Assembly (NCBI GenBank): GCA_902581285.1
Contig: CACHNP010000003.1
Location: 25,676-89,675 of the forward strand
Length of the DNA stretch: 64,000 nucleotides
Reading direction: 5' to 3'
Source of the DNA: an uncultured Gammaproteobacteria bacterium
Lineage (GTDB): Bacteria; Pseudomonadota; Gammaproteobacteria; Coxiellales; Coxiellaceae
In this document: in pieces, positions 28,624-38,089 of the stretch
Position numbering within the stretch: the stretch's first letter is position 1
Layout of the letters: every line of letters begins with the position of its first letter
Translations under genes and position numbers: made by a program
The notes under the pieces: generated by a model
Database searches by the model: none
What the model saw: the letters and a program-made list of their open reading frames with translations, nothing else
Told to the model about the DNA's origin: nothing

Positions 28624-29988
28624 ATGTCAGAGATGACATCGCAACAACGATTGTGGGTCACCATGTTGGTGACGCTGGTCGCAATCGGAGGGGTTTTGTA
28701 TGGGTATGATATTGGTGTGATTGCAGGTGCTATGCACTTAATCAATGACTACTTCAAAGCACTGGGGGTTCCTCTAACTCCATTTCAGCAAGGCCGAATT
28801 CATGGTGCGGTGCTGGCTGGTGGATTGGTGGGGACATTGTTAGCAAGCCCGGTGGCGGATCGCTTCGGTCGGCGGTCCGTCATTTTGTTTGCGTGTGTTA
28901 ATTTCGTTATTGGAATCGTGCTAATCATTCTATCGTCAACATTCATGACGTTATTAGCCGCTAGATTGGTTCTGGGTGTTGCTGTTGGTATTATTGCCGT
29001 GGCCGTGCCTTTGTATGTAACGGAGTTAGTGGATGCTGAGCGTCGAGGGATGTACGTTGGTTTTTTTCAGCTTTTTTTGACACTGGGTATTTTGTTGGCG
29101 TATGTGGTGGACTGGCAATTAGATAAAGGAGGGCATTGGCGCTTGATGTTCGCGGTTGTTCTTGTTCCTACCGCGATATTATTCATTGGTATGTGTTTTT
29201 TACCGGAATCACCTCGGTGGTTATGGCGGCAAGGAAAAGAGAAAGCGTCGCGGCAAGTACTAAAGAAAACGCATGCTCAAACTGCAGTCGATCAGGTGGT
29301 GAATGAGTTTAAGCAAAGCTCGATAGCGGAGCGAGGGCGGTGGTCGGACTTTAGATCACGTTCTCAGCTGGTGATGTTGGGTTTGGCTGTCATGATTGCT
29401 ATTTTAAATCAGTGGACAGGGATTAATACGTTTTTGCAATACGTGCCAGATTTGCTTCGAGACTCGGGTGTGGGTACGCATCTGAATTCGCTAACGATGT
29501 CGTTGCCGGTTCCCATATTGAATGTCGTCTGTACGCTGTTTGCGCTTACATTGGTTGATCGACTTGGGCGCCGGTATTTGTTGCTCCTGGGTACGGCGGG
29601 TGTTTTTTGGTCTGAAGTATTCTTATCAGTGGTTCCTTTCTTGTCACACAGTCACGTGGTGCAAACTTGGCTTATGTTGGCAGGTTTTTGTCTTTTTATT
29701 GTGTTTTTTGCTATTGGGCCGGGTGTGGTGATTTGGTTGGTTATTTCAGAGTTATTTCCAACCCGACTGCGAGGCAAAGCCATGGCGCTGTGCTTGTTTT
29801 TTAATTCGTTAGCAGGCACTTTGCTGGCGGATTGTTTCTTGCTAATTCAGCATGCGCTGGGGCATTCGGGTACTTATATGCTCTGTGCATCGTGTTCCTT
29901 GTTGTATTTTGTATTGGTGTATTATTTTCTGCCGGAGACCAAAAGAAGATCCTTGGAGTCAATTGAAGGTGATGCGGTTGCCGGATAA
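28624..29988 (+). CDS. Sugar porter family MFS transporter
   Basis: Inner-membrane proton-sugar symporter of the XylE/GalP/AraE group, 454 residues and about 12 membrane segments. Family signatures are GYDIGVIAGA (27-36), DRFGRR in loop 2-3, PESPRWL after helix 6, QWTGIN in helix 7, DRLGRR in loop 8-9 and PETK after helix 12. AGGAGAGG stands before the ATG. The substrate, presumably a hexose or pentose, cannot be fixed from sequence. It follows polA closely, but the functional link is with the sugar metabolism genes elsewhere in the window. The stop codon abuts the tandem repeat starting at 29989. Confidence 0.85.
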   Translation: MSEMTSQQRLWVTMLVTLVAIGGVLYGYDIGVIAGAMHLINDYFKALGVPLTPFQQGRIHGAVLAGGLVGTLLASPVADRFGRRSVILFACVNFVIGIVLIILSSTFMTLLAARLVLGVAVGIIAVAVPLYVTELVDAERRGMYVGFFQLFLTLGILLAYVVDWQLDKGGHWRLMFAVVLVPTAILFIGMCFLPESPRWLWRQGKEKASRQVLKKTHAQTAVDQVVNEFKQSSIAERGRWSDFRSRSQLVMLGLAVMIAILNQWTGINTFLQYVPDLLRDSGVGTHLNSLTMSLPVPILNVVCTLFALTLVDRLGRRYLLLLGTAGVFWSEVFLSVVPFLSHSHVVQTWLMLAGFCLFIVFFAIGPGVVIWLVISELFPTRLRGKAMALCLFFNSLAGTLLADCFLLIQHALGHSGTYMLCASCSLLYFVLVYYFLPETKRRSLESIEGDAVAG

Positions 29989-30606
29989 GGTGTTTTTTGA
30001 GTTTGTTTATTGGTAAGGCGTTAGGTCTCATTTCGGTATGTGGCTGGCCGAATAGGTGCTTACCTCCAATACGATCTGATGCTTTTTCGAAATAAACAGA
30101 TATTTATTGCAATGGTGATTACAACTGCGATTGCAGTTGCGATTGCAGTAGACAGTAGATGACCCGCAGGCCCAGCATCATAGTTTGATGGATAGGTGTG
30201 AGTGAGTACGAGTATTACGAGTAAGGGTATTACAAGTATGGGTGTGAAGAATAAAAGCAGTAACATGATGAAGCGTCCAGAATCGCGGGTGGGTTTGCAG
30301 GTGGGGTGTAGCATTAGTATGTATGACGTCAAAAAACCAGTGCCAAGAATAAAGCAACTTACGTTAGTTAGACTGAGGTTGGAAGAGAACGTAGCGTTGA
30401 GTATGGCAAATAAAAGTAGAGAGATAGACAGTATAATGCCGGTGATGCAAATGATACTCACGGACACAGGGCGTGTAGTCAGGATTTCGGATGAGTCACT
30501 TGTTTTTTTATCTGTGTTCATATTTAAGTCATTTTACCTGTGGTGATAGTAAGCGTCAAGACGCCGACTGGTTTGACTGAGCGTTTTCTGTCTCAGGTGC
30601 CGCAAA
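29989..30606. repeat. Tandem repeat unit 1 (selO tail plus membrane gene)
   Basis: First of two consecutive units of about 620 bp. Each begins on the plus strand with AGGTGTTTTTTGAGTTTG, contains a minus-strand membrane-protein gene, and ends with CGTCAAGACGCCGACTGG and following bases. The start of this unit is a degraded version of the minus-strand end of selO. Confidence 0.85.
30060..30521 (-). CDS. Small four-segment membrane protein, repeat copy 1
   Basis: Unrecognised 153-residue protein. A polar N-terminus (MNTDKKTSDSSEILTTRPVS) leads to about four hydrophobic segments (roughly 20-43, 53-72, 83-107 and 120-142) and a basic tail, LFRKSIRSYWR. It is the intact member of a tandem pair; the other copy is frameshifted. 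The ribosome binding site is weak. It sits downstream of selO on the same strand, with the copies and selO tails alternating. Function unknown. Confidence 0.55.
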   Translation of the reverse strand: MNTDKKTSDSSEILTTRPVSVSIICITGIILSISLLLFAILNATFSSNLSLTNVSCFILGTGFLTSYILMLHPTCKPTRDSGRFIMLLLLFFTPILVIPLLVILVLTHTYPSNYDAGPAGHLLSTAIATAIAVVITIAINICLFRKSIRSYWR

Positions 30607-31246
30607 AGGTGTTTTTTGAGTTTGTTTATTGATAAGGCGTTAGGTCTCATTTCGGTATGTGGCTTGCCGAATAGGCGCTTACCTCCAATACGATCTGATG
30701 CTTTTTCGAAATAAACAGATACTGATTGTAAACACTATCACAAATACAATCAAAAAAACTAGTGTTACTGTCAGAACGCTGCTGCCTACGACAGGAAAGA
30801 GTAGAAAACTAAGGCGAGGGGGGCGAGAAACTGCAATAGCAACACGATCAAGCATCCAGAATCGCGGGTCATTTTGTAGGTGGGGTGTAGCATTAATATA
30901 CATGATGTCAAAAGACCAGTGCCAATCATAAAGTAACTTACATTAGCTGGACTGAGATTGAAAGAGGAAAACGTAGCAATGTATTGGCCTGAGCCGTTTG
31001 AGGGACTGATGTTAAGAGTTATGGAGTTGAGTATGGCAAAAACTATTAAAAACACAGAGACAGATAGCATAATGCCGGAGATGCAAATGATACTCACGGA
31101 CACAGGGCGCGTATCCAGAGTTTCGGATGAGTCACTTGTTTTGTTATCTGTGTTCATATTTAAGTCATTTTACCTGTGGTGATAGTAAGCGTCAAGACGC
31201 CGACTGGTTTGACTGAGTGTCTTCTAGTCTTATGTTCCGCAAAAGG
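30607..31246. repeat. Tandem repeat unit 2 (selO tail plus membrane gene)
   Basis: Second unit of the tandem pair. On the minus strand, bases near 30595-30620 encode KNTFCGT followed by a stop, the same C-terminus as the intact SelO, so the junction carries a copy of the selO end. The unit runs into the true end of selO at 31230. Confidence 0.85.
30679..31157 (-). pseudogene. Frameshifted copy 2 of the small membrane protein
   Basis: Paralogue of the gene at 30060-30521. The N-terminal part (MNTDNKTSDSSETLDTRPVS and the first membrane segments) is intact with an extra internal stretch, but the frame ends early after about 123 codons. The expected C-terminus (ICLFRKSIRSYWR) is present in a different minus-strand frame ending at 30679. 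The switch falls near a run of six G at 30817-30822, a likely slippage point. The gene is either broken or phase-variable through the homopolymer. Function unknown. Confidence 0.7.
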
Positions 31247-32684
31247 TATTTTTGATTCGTTGGTGTGGCTTGGGCGGACATTGATAACTTTCAAGTTCAC
31301 GGCTGTTGTTGTAGGGGTTGCTGAGTGCTTGGAGTAGCGAATGAAACGAAGACAAGTTGCCGTCGATGGCAGATGAGAGTGCTTGCTCCACCTGGTGGTT
31401 TCTCGGGATGATAGCCGGGTTATTTTTTTGCATCAGATCCATACGTTCTTTAGGTTGGTTATTCTCTCTCAGTAAGCGCTTTTTCCAACGTTGGCACCAG
31501 TTTTGGAAAGTGTCTTGCATGTGGAGTGGTGATGTGTGGTAGGTGTCATAAGTTAAGTGCAAAAAGGTGTTGGTGTAATCCGCGGCATTTTTTTGCATCC
31601 AGTGACAAAGATCAGAAATGAGCGTAAGATCTTCCGCTTCTTCTGTTGCTAAACCAATTTTCGACCGCATCATTTTTAGCCACTTTTTCTCGTAAATTGA
31701 AGAAAATTGATTGACCGCATCCGTTGCTAAGTTGACAGCGGACGCTTGATCCTCGTGTATCAGCGGCAGTAATGATTCGGCGAGACGAGCGATATTCCAT
31801 TGAGCGATGCTGGATTGATTACCGAAGGCGTAGCGCCCGTGTTTATCGATGTAGCTGAATACCGTGTGAGGGTCGTATTCGTCCATAAAAGCACAGGGGC
31901 CGTAATCAATGGTTTCTCCTGCAATACTCATATTGTCTGTATTCATAACCCCATGAATGAACCCCACTCGCATCCAGTGTGTGATTAAGTCAGCTTGGCT
32001 CTCTATGACTTTATTTAAAAATGCCAAAGCCGTATTTGGTGCTGATTGTGTGTCTGGAAAGTGGCGGTTAACGGTGTAATTTAATAAAGCGCTATCAAGC
32101 TTGTGGTTGCGCTGCGTCGCTGCGTACTCAAACGAACCCACGCGTATGTGTGAACTGGCGATGCGAGTCAAAATGCCGCCTGGCAACGGGGTATCACGTT
32201 GTACCAGCTCACCCGATTGCACAACCGCCAAACTTCTTGTGGTCGGGATACCGAGAGCGAACATGGCCTCTGAAATGAGGTATTCGCGAAGCATCGGGCC
32301 CAGCGCTGCACGCCCATCACCGCCGCGAGAGTAAGGGGTTGGGCCTGAGCCTTTGAGTTGGCAGTCTACTCGAATGCCCTGAGGTGTGATGTGTTCGCCT
32401 ATGACGTGCGTGCGACCGTCACCCAGCATAGTAAAATGGGCGTATTGGTGACCAGCGTAAGCCTGGCAAAAAGGGGTGGTACCTGGTGGGGGGGTGTTGC
32501 CTGAAAACAGCTGCGCTTGTTGTGTCGTTGTTAATTGTTTTAGATTGATCCCGAGGGAATCGGCGAGTTTTTCGTTGATAATGACAACGTGTGGGTTTTG
32601 AACCACAGTTGGCTGAGCCAGTGAGTATAGCTCATTTGGAAGCTTGAGGTAGCTGTTATCAAAATTAAACACTTCTGCTGTCAT
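31230..32684 (-). CDS. selO: Protein adenylyltransferase SelO (YdiU)
   Basis: Pseudokinase-fold enzyme that transfers AMP to Ser/Thr/Tyr of target proteins, linked to redox stress in bacteria. The 484-residue length fits. Visible motifs are QLKGSGPTPYSRGGDGRAAL (about 109-128) of the nucleotide-binding loop, EYLISEAMFALGIPTTRSLA, and HGVMNTDNMSIAGETIDYGP with the catalytic-loop and metal residues. The C-terminal KNTFCGT retains the conserved redox cysteine at the place of selenocysteine in animal homologues. Two copies of this C-terminal end occur downstream in the tandem repeats. Well conserved and apparently functional. Confidence 0.93.
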   Translation of the reverse strand: MTAEVFNFDNSYLKLPNELYSLAQPTVVQNPHVVIINEKLADSLGINLKQLTTTQQAQLFSGNTPPPGTTPFCQAYAGHQYAHFTMLGDGRTHVIGEHITPQGIRVDCQLKGSGPTPYSRGGDGRAALGPMLREYLISEAMFALGIPTTRSLAVVQSGELVQRDTPLPGGILTRIASSHIRVGSFEYAATQRNHKLDSALLNYTVNRHFPDTQSAPNTALAFLNKVIESQADLITHWMRVGFIHGVMNTDNMSIAGETIDYGPCAFMDEYDPHTVFSYIDKHGRYAFGNQSSIAQWNIARLAESLLPLIHEDQASAVNLATDAVNQFSSIYEKKWLKMMRSKIGLATEEAEDLTLISDLCHWMQKNAADYTNTFLHLTYDTYHTSPLHMQDTFQNWCQRWKKRLLRENNQPKERMDLMQKNNPAIIPRNHQVEQALSSAIDGNLSSFHSLLQALSNPYNNSRELESYQCPPKPHQRIKNTFCGT

Positions 32685-32793
32685 ATTAATGCCTCTGATT
32701 GAATGTGCAATGCAGTGAATGCGTATTGTGAATGAACACTTTCACAAGCATGCAGCATGCTGATACGCCATGCACGATGCAACGCGTGTTCTA

Positions 32794-34629
32794 TTATTCC
32801 ACGGTCACTGATTTAGCTAGATTTCGCGGTTGATCAACGTCCGTGCCTTTTTGAATGGCAACGTGGTACGCCAGTAATTGCATTGGTATGTTATACAAAA
32901 TGGGGCTAATGAAGTCATCACAAGGTGGCATTTTGACATGAATGAGCGTGCTTTTTTCGGTTGTTTCGTTGGTTACGGGGTAATCGGAAAAAACATACAG
33001 CAGCCCACCGCGCGCTTGTACCTCTTGGGTGTTTGATAGCACTTTGTCAATCAGCTCGTTGCGTGGTGCCAGTATCACCACTGGCATGTGCTCGTCGATT
33101 AGAGCAATGGGTCCGTGTTTGAGTTCACCTGATGCGTAGCTTTCGGCGTGGATGTATGAGATTTCTTTTAACTTCAGAGCCGCTTCCATCGCAATTGCAT
33201 ATTGCTTTCCGCGACCGAGAAACAGGCAGTGTTGTTTTTCGATGAAGTCAGCTGCTAAGGTTTCAATGATCTGCTCCATTTTGAAAATATCAGTGATTTG
33301 TTGCGGTAATGATTTTAGGAGCGCTAGGTGTGTGTTGGCATTCGGGTTATTTTTGAATTGCGCTAGTGCAATCGAGAAGCAGGCCAAAGCGACTAACTGA
33401 GCGGTGAAAGTTTTTGTGGCTGCCACGCCGATTTCAGCCCCTGCTTGAGTGATAAAATGCATATCGGCAGCGCGCACGATGGAGCTTTCAGGCACATTAC
33501 AAATTGCCAGTGTGGCAGCATAGCCGTTGACTTTGGCTTGGTTGAGAGCAGCCAGCGTGTCTGCTGTTTCTCCGGATTGCGATAAGGCCAGTAGCAGCGT
33601 GTCTGGTTCAATGGCGTGGTGTCGGTAGCGATGTTCGCTCGCTATTTCGACGTAGCAGGGTATATTGGCGTGGCGCTCAAGCCAATGTTTGGCCACACAG
33701 CCTGCATTTAAGCTGGTTCCGCAAGCAATGATGTGAATACGTTTGATCGATGGCAGTGCTTTGGGGGCGTTGTCTCCAAAAGCCTCCAGTGATATTTGTT
33801 CGTCACGTAAAGCATGTTGAAGTGTGCGTGCGACGACTTGTGGTTGCTCAAAAACTTCTTTAATCATGAAGTGTCTATGCTCACCTTTGTCCGCCATGGA
33901 AGCGGTCATGGATGTGGTTTTCACTTCGCGGTTAACCGGGTGATGGTCTTTATCGAAGATGTTTATTTTTTGTGTTTGTATGTCTGCAATATCACCTTCT
34001 TCAAGAAAAATAAACTGCTGTGTTACCGGTAGCAAAGCTAAAGTATCTGATGCAATAAAATTTTCTTCAAAGCCAACGCCGATAACCAGTGGGCTGCCTT
34101 TGCGGGCGACATAAATAGAATTAGGTCGCTCTTTGTATATACAAGCAATGGCGTAGGCACCTTTGAGTTGCTGCGTGACTTGGTGTAAGGCTTGTGTTGG
34201 CTCGGTTGTGGTTTCAAGAGTGTGATGCAGAAGATGAGCAATAACCTCGCTGTCAGTTTCAGAGGTGAATGTGTAACCCAGTTCAGTGAGCATGTGGCGT
34301 AATTCAGTGTGGTTTTCGATGATCCCATTGTGCACAATAGACACGCTATCGCTGGAGGTGTGAGGGTGGGCATTGTGTTCAGCCGGAGCGCCGTGGGTAG
34401 CCCATCGAGTGTGCCCGATGCCGGTGTGGCTGGTGTAATGGTGCGCTTCGACACGAGATTTCAAGCTGCACACTTTGCCTTTAACGCGGTGGTTTACCAG
34501 AGTGCTATTATCAGGGTCGATAAGCGTGATGCCAGCAGAGTCATAGCCGCGGTATTCTAGGCGTTTTAACCCCTCTATAAGGAAATTAGCGATTGGTCTT
34601 TGCGTTACTGCGCCAACTATTCCACACAT
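32794..34629 (-). CDS. glmS: Glutamine-fructose-6-phosphate aminotransferase
   Basis: GlmS converts fructose-6-phosphate and glutamine to glucosamine-6-phosphate, the first step to UDP-GlcNAc for peptidoglycan and LPS. The 611-residue product begins MCGIVG with nucleophile Cys2 of the glutaminase domain, followed by GYDSAGI and HTRWATHG. Two SIS sugar-isomerase domains follow, with ACGTSLNAG, SQSGETADT and ESYASGELKHGPIAL near the end, and it finishes in NLAKSVTVE as in the family. AAAGGGGGG precedes the start. It is divergent from tkt. No glmS-type ribozyme was seen in the short leader. Confidence 0.96.
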   Translation of the reverse strand: MCGIVGAVTQRPIANFLIEGLKRLEYRGYDSAGITLIDPDNSTLVNHRVKGKVCSLKSRVEAHHYTSHTGIGHTRWATHGAPAEHNAHPHTSSDSVSIVHNGIIENHTELRHMLTELGYTFTSETDSEVIAHLLHHTLETTTEPTQALHQVTQQLKGAYAIACIYKERPNSIYVARKGSPLVIGVGFEENFIASDTLALLPVTQQFIFLEEGDIADIQTQKINIFDKDHHPVNREVKTTSMTASMADKGEHRHFMIKEVFEQPQVVARTLQHALRDEQISLEAFGDNAPKALPSIKRIHIIACGTSLNAGCVAKHWLERHANIPCYVEIASEHRYRHHAIEPDTLLLALSQSGETADTLAALNQAKVNGYAATLAICNVPESSIVRAADMHFITQAGAEIGVAATKTFTAQLVALACFSIALAQFKNNPNANTHLALLKSLPQQITDIFKMEQIIETLAADFIEKQHCLFLGRGKQYAIAMEAALKLKEISYIHAESYASGELKHGPIALIDEHMPVVILAPRNELIDKVLSNTQEVQARGGLLYVFSDYPVTNETTEKSTLIHVKMPPCDDFISPILYNIPMQLLAYHVAIQKGTDVDQPRNLAKSVTVE

Positions 34630-34828
34630 TTTAGCCCCCCTTTAGCGTAAAAAATAAACAATATTATGTACAAAAACAACGCTAGCTTACCATCTTACGT
34701 GCCGTTCTGCTAGGCTCTTATGATACCAGGGGGTTTTTGTACCTAGTGGTTTGAGTTCATTACTATTTCACTTTATTTACGAGACAGGTTACTATGTGTC
34801 TTCGGTGGAAAATGACGAGGTAACTACG

Positions 34829-36847
34829 ATGACGGAAGAAGTTCAAAAATGCGCCAACGCGGTTCGTTTTCTTAGTATCGATGCGGTACAAAAAGCCAAT
34901 TCGGGGCACCCTGGGATGCCAATGGGGATGGCGGATATCGCCACGGTTCTTTGGCGTGATTACTTGCAGTTCAATCCACTTGATCCGAATTGGAGTAATC
35001 GTGATCGATTTATTTTGTCCAATGGTCATGGCAGTATGTTGCATTACGCATTACTGCATTTGACTGGTTACGCCGTAAGTTTAGATGACATCAAGAACTT
35101 TAGACAGCTGCATTCGAAAACGCCAGGCCACCCGGAATACGCCGAAACTCCTGGGGTGGAAACCACCACGGGGCCATTAGGACAGGGTTTAGCAAATGGT
35201 GTGGGCATGGCTTTGGCTGAGCGTATGTTGGCTGCTCAGTTCAATCGAGAGGGCTATCAAATTGTCGACCACCACACGTATGTTTTTGTGGGTGATGGGT
35301 GCTTGATGGAAGGTATCTCTCATGAGGTGAGTTCTTTGGCCGGCACGATGGGATTGGGGAAGCTGATAGTTGTGTATGACGACAATGGGATTTCTATAGA
35401 CGGCGAAGTGGATGGTTGGTTTACAGATAACACGGTGAAACGATTTGAGTCCTACGGTTGGCAGGTGCTTGCGGATGTGGATGGGCACGATGTGGCCTCA
35501 ATCAGCGTTGCCATTGATCAGGCTAAAGCGGATACCCAACGTCCAACATTGATTTGTTGTCGCACGCAAATTGGTTTTGGTTCACCGAACAAAGCGGGAA
35601 CAGCGGGCTGTCATGGTGCGGCTTTAGGTGATGAAGAAGTGCGGTTGACACGAGAAAATTTAGGTTGGGGATTTGGCCCGTTCGAGATACCTGATGATGT
35701 GTATGCGGCGTGGGACGCGCGAGAAAGTGGTGCGATCAAGCAGCGCAAGTGGAATGAGTTATTCGCACGTTACGAAACTGCCAATCCTGATTTGGCCAGT
35801 GAATTTTTGCGACGTACTCAAGGTTACATGCCAGATGATTTTACTGAGCGTTTTAGTCGCTTTATTATGGACTGTCAAGATGACTCGACCCCATTAGCGA
35901 CTCGAAAGTCATCACAGAAAACCATTGAATTTTTGGTCGATGTTTTACCTGAGTTAGTGGGAGGGTCTGCCGATTTAACTGGGTCGAATGGCACTCGGTG
36001 GTCGCAGGCAACCAGTTTTAGCCAAGCTAATCCCGTGGCGCGCTACGTCGATTATGGTGTGCGCGAGTTTGGTATGTCAGCAATCATGAATGGTTTGGCA
36101 TTGCACGGCGGTTTGATACCTTATGCCGGCACCTTTTTAGTTTTTAGTGATTATGCTCGTAATGCTGTGCGTTTATCAGCGCTGATGCAACAGAAAGTCA
36201 TTTATGTTTATACTCACGATTCAATTGGGTTGGGTGAGGATGGTCCCACGCACCAGCCAATTGAGCACGCGTCCATGTTGAGAATGACGCCAAACTTGAT
36301 GGTCTGGCGCCCTGCTGACACGGTTGAAACGGCGGTGGCATGGCAAGAAGCGCTACTGATGTCTGGTCCTTCTGCGTTGTTATTATCTCGACAAACATTG
36401 CCAGCTTACTCCAGAGACAGTGAGCAGCTAGCGCAAATTTCTCGAGGAGGCTATGTACTGCAGTATGAGAAGGGAGAGTGTGATGCCGTGTTGATTGCTA
36501 CGGGCTCTGAAGTGGAGCTGGCGATGCAAGCAGCTCAGGAGTGCCTGTCAATAGGGCTGCAGGTGAGAGTAGTCTCTATGCCTTGCGTTAAGCGCTTTTT
36601 ATCACAGGATGTCAGTTATCGTGACCATGTTCTGCCTAGCGATTTAGAGGTCAGAGTTGTGGTTGAGGCTGGTAGCACGGCAGCGTGGTACCAAATTGCG
36701 GGCCGATTTGGCTCGGTCATTGGCGTGGACCAGTTTGGTTATTCAGCGCCGATACAAGATGTTTATAATGCCTGCGGCATGACGGTGGATGCTGTGGTGT
36801 CTGCGGTTAAGCAAGGTGTTGAGGAAAAATTAATAGCACAACAATAA
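34829..36847 (+). CDS. tkt: Transketolase
   Basis: Thiamine-diphosphate enzyme that moves two-carbon units between sugar phosphates, linking the pentose phosphate pathway and glycolysis. The ATG at 34829 is chosen (GACGAGG upstream; the preceding open codons are not transketolase-like), giving 672 residues. Landmarks are [11 protein letters not shown] near the start, [16 protein letters not shown], the ThDP motif [12 protein letters not shown] (about 155), and REFGMSAI with the catalytic glutamate (about 408). It heads a co-directional tkt-gap-pgk-pyk cluster; gap begins 15 nt after its stop. This order is shared by several Legionellales. Confidence 0.96.
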   Translation: MTEEVQKCANAVRFLSIDAVQKANSGHPGMPMGMADIATVLWRDYLQFNPLDPNWSNRDRFILSNGHGSMLHYALLHLTGYAVSLDDIKNFRQLHSKTPGHPEYAETPGVETTTGPLGQGLANGVGMALAERMLAAQFNREGYQIVDHHTYVFVGDGCLMEGISHEVSSLAGTMGLGKLIVVYDDNGISIDGEVDGWFTDNTVKRFESYGWQVLADVDGHDVASISVAIDQAKADTQRPTLICCRTQIGFGSPNKAGTAGCHGAALGDEEVRLTRENLGWGFGPFEIPDDVYAAWDARESGAIKQRKWNELFARYETANPDLASEFLRRTQGYMPDDFTERFSRFIMDCQDDSTPLATRKSSQKTIEFLVDVLPELVGGSADLTGSNGTRWSQATSFSQANPVARYVDYGVREFGMSAIMNGLALHGGLIPYAGTFLVFSDYARNAVRLSALMQQKVIYVYTHDSIGLGEDGPTHQPIEHASMLRMTPNLMVWRPADTVETAVAWQEALLMSGPSALLLSRQTLPAYSRDSEQLAQISRGGYVLQYEKGECDAVLIATGSEVELAMQAAQECLSIGLQVRVVSMPCVKRFLSQDVSYRDHVLPSDLEVRVVVEAGSTAAWYQIAGRFGSVIGVDQFGYSAPIQDVYNACGMTVDAVVSAVKQGVEEKLIAQQ

Positions 36848-36862
36848 AGTAAGGAGAAGACG

Positions 36863-37888
36863 ATGGTAACACGAGTAGCAATCAATGGGTTTGGTCGAAT
36901 TGGGCGAAACATCACGCGTGCGTTATACGAAGCAGGACTTCGTGATGAGATACAGTTGGTCGCTATTAACGATCTAGCCGATTTAGAGACTAACGTCCAC
37001 CTTTTAAAGTACGACAGTGTGCACGGTCGATTTCCGGGTGAGGTTCGTCAAGAGGCTGGTTGTTTGATGATTAACAATGATCAAGTGAAGGTGTTTGCAG
37101 AACGCCAACCTGGTAACTTGCCCTGGAAAGAATTGGATATCGATGTTGTGATGGAGTGCACGGGTTTGTTTGCAAGTCGAGAAAAATCCGAGGTTCATTT
37201 GCAAGCGGGTGCGAAAAAAGTGTTGATTTCGGCACCTGCTGGCGCAGACGTTGATGCTACTGTGGTTTATGGGGTTAATCACGATGTGTTGACGCAAGAT
37301 CACCGTATTGTTTCTAATGCATCATGCACAACCAATTGTTTGGCGCCATTAGTTCAGCCGCTACAGCAAGCATTTGGGGTCGAAAGTGGGTTAATGGTCA
37401 CGGTGCATGCATACACCAACGATCAAAAACTCACAGACAGTTATCACAAAGATATCCGTCGTGCACGCTCTGCCACGCAATCGATGATTCCCACTAAAAC
37501 AGGTGCGGCTGCGGCCGTGGGTTTGGTCTTACCGGAACTTGCAGGGAAGTTAGACGGGTATGCGATTCGAGTGCCGACGGTTAATGTATCCGTGGTGGAT
37601 TTGACATTCACAGCATTGAAGCCTGTGAGTGTTGAGTCAGTAAATCAAGTGCTTCAAGACGCGAGTAATGGGTCTTTGCAAGGTATTCTGGCTTACAGTG
37701 ATGAGCCTTTGGTTTCAATTGATTATAATCACACATCGGCATCTTCAAATTTTGATGCACAGCAAACTCGAGTTATCGGTAATATGGTGAAAGTCGTCTC
37801 CTGGTATGATAATGAGTGGGGATTTTCTAATAGAATGTTGGATACCGCAAAAGTGATGGCTAGCTTGGAAGTTGCGGCATCAGTTTAA
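36863..37888 (+). CDS. gap: Glyceraldehyde-3-phosphate dehydrogenase
   Basis: Oxidises glyceraldehyde-3-phosphate to 1,3-bisphosphoglycerate with NAD in glycolysis. The 341-residue product has the N-terminal NGFGRIGRN loop (8-16), the active-site [13 protein letters not shown] with the nucleophilic cysteine near residue 155, the catalytic histidine in VHAYTND, and [12 protein letters not shown] near the C-terminus. AAGGAG lies 8 nt before the ATG. A strong terminator follows, so tkt-gap may form one transcript, with pgk-pyk starting anew. Confidence 0.96.
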   Translation: MVTRVAINGFGRIGRNITRALYEAGLRDEIQLVAINDLADLETNVHLLKYDSVHGRFPGEVRQEAGCLMINNDQVKVFAERQPGNLPWKELDIDVVMECTGLFASREKSEVHLQAGAKKVLISAPAGADVDATVVYGVNHDVLTQDHRIVSNASCTTNCLAPLVQPLQQAFGVESGLMVTVHAYTNDQKLTDSYHKDIRRARSATQSMIPTKTGAAAAVGLVLPELAGKLDGYAIRVPTVNVSVVDLTFTALKPVSVESVNQVLQDASNGSLQGILAYSDEPLVSIDYNHTSASSNFDAQQTRVIGNMVKVVSWYDNEWGFSNRMLDTAKVMASLEVAASV

Positions 37889-37912
37889 GCTAAGCTGGTT
37901 TTGTGCCGTTTT

Positions 37913-37944
37913 ATAGGCTCGTGACTTGAACGAGCCTATTTTTT
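37913..37944 (+). terminator. Rho-independent terminator after gap
   Basis: A 10-bp perfect stem (ATAGGCTCGT / ACGAGCCTAT) with a 7-nt loop, followed at once by a T-run. It separates tkt-gap from pgk-pyk. Confidence 0.9.
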
Positions 37945-38089
37945 CTTGTAAGGCCAGAAGTCGGTCTGTCAGTCGAGTGGAAAAAGTATGATTGGTTATC
38001 ATTGTTGTATTTGTTTCAGTCATTCTGTTGGATGAGGTGCGTGCTTGAAGAAAAGCGTGTTGATAAAAAATAGGAAAGGGGGTGGTGTT

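Noticed and set aside
30202..30546. Plus-strand open frames opposite the tandem membrane genes
   Set aside because: They mirror the minus-strand membrane proteins, lack ribosome binding sites and have no protein-like character.
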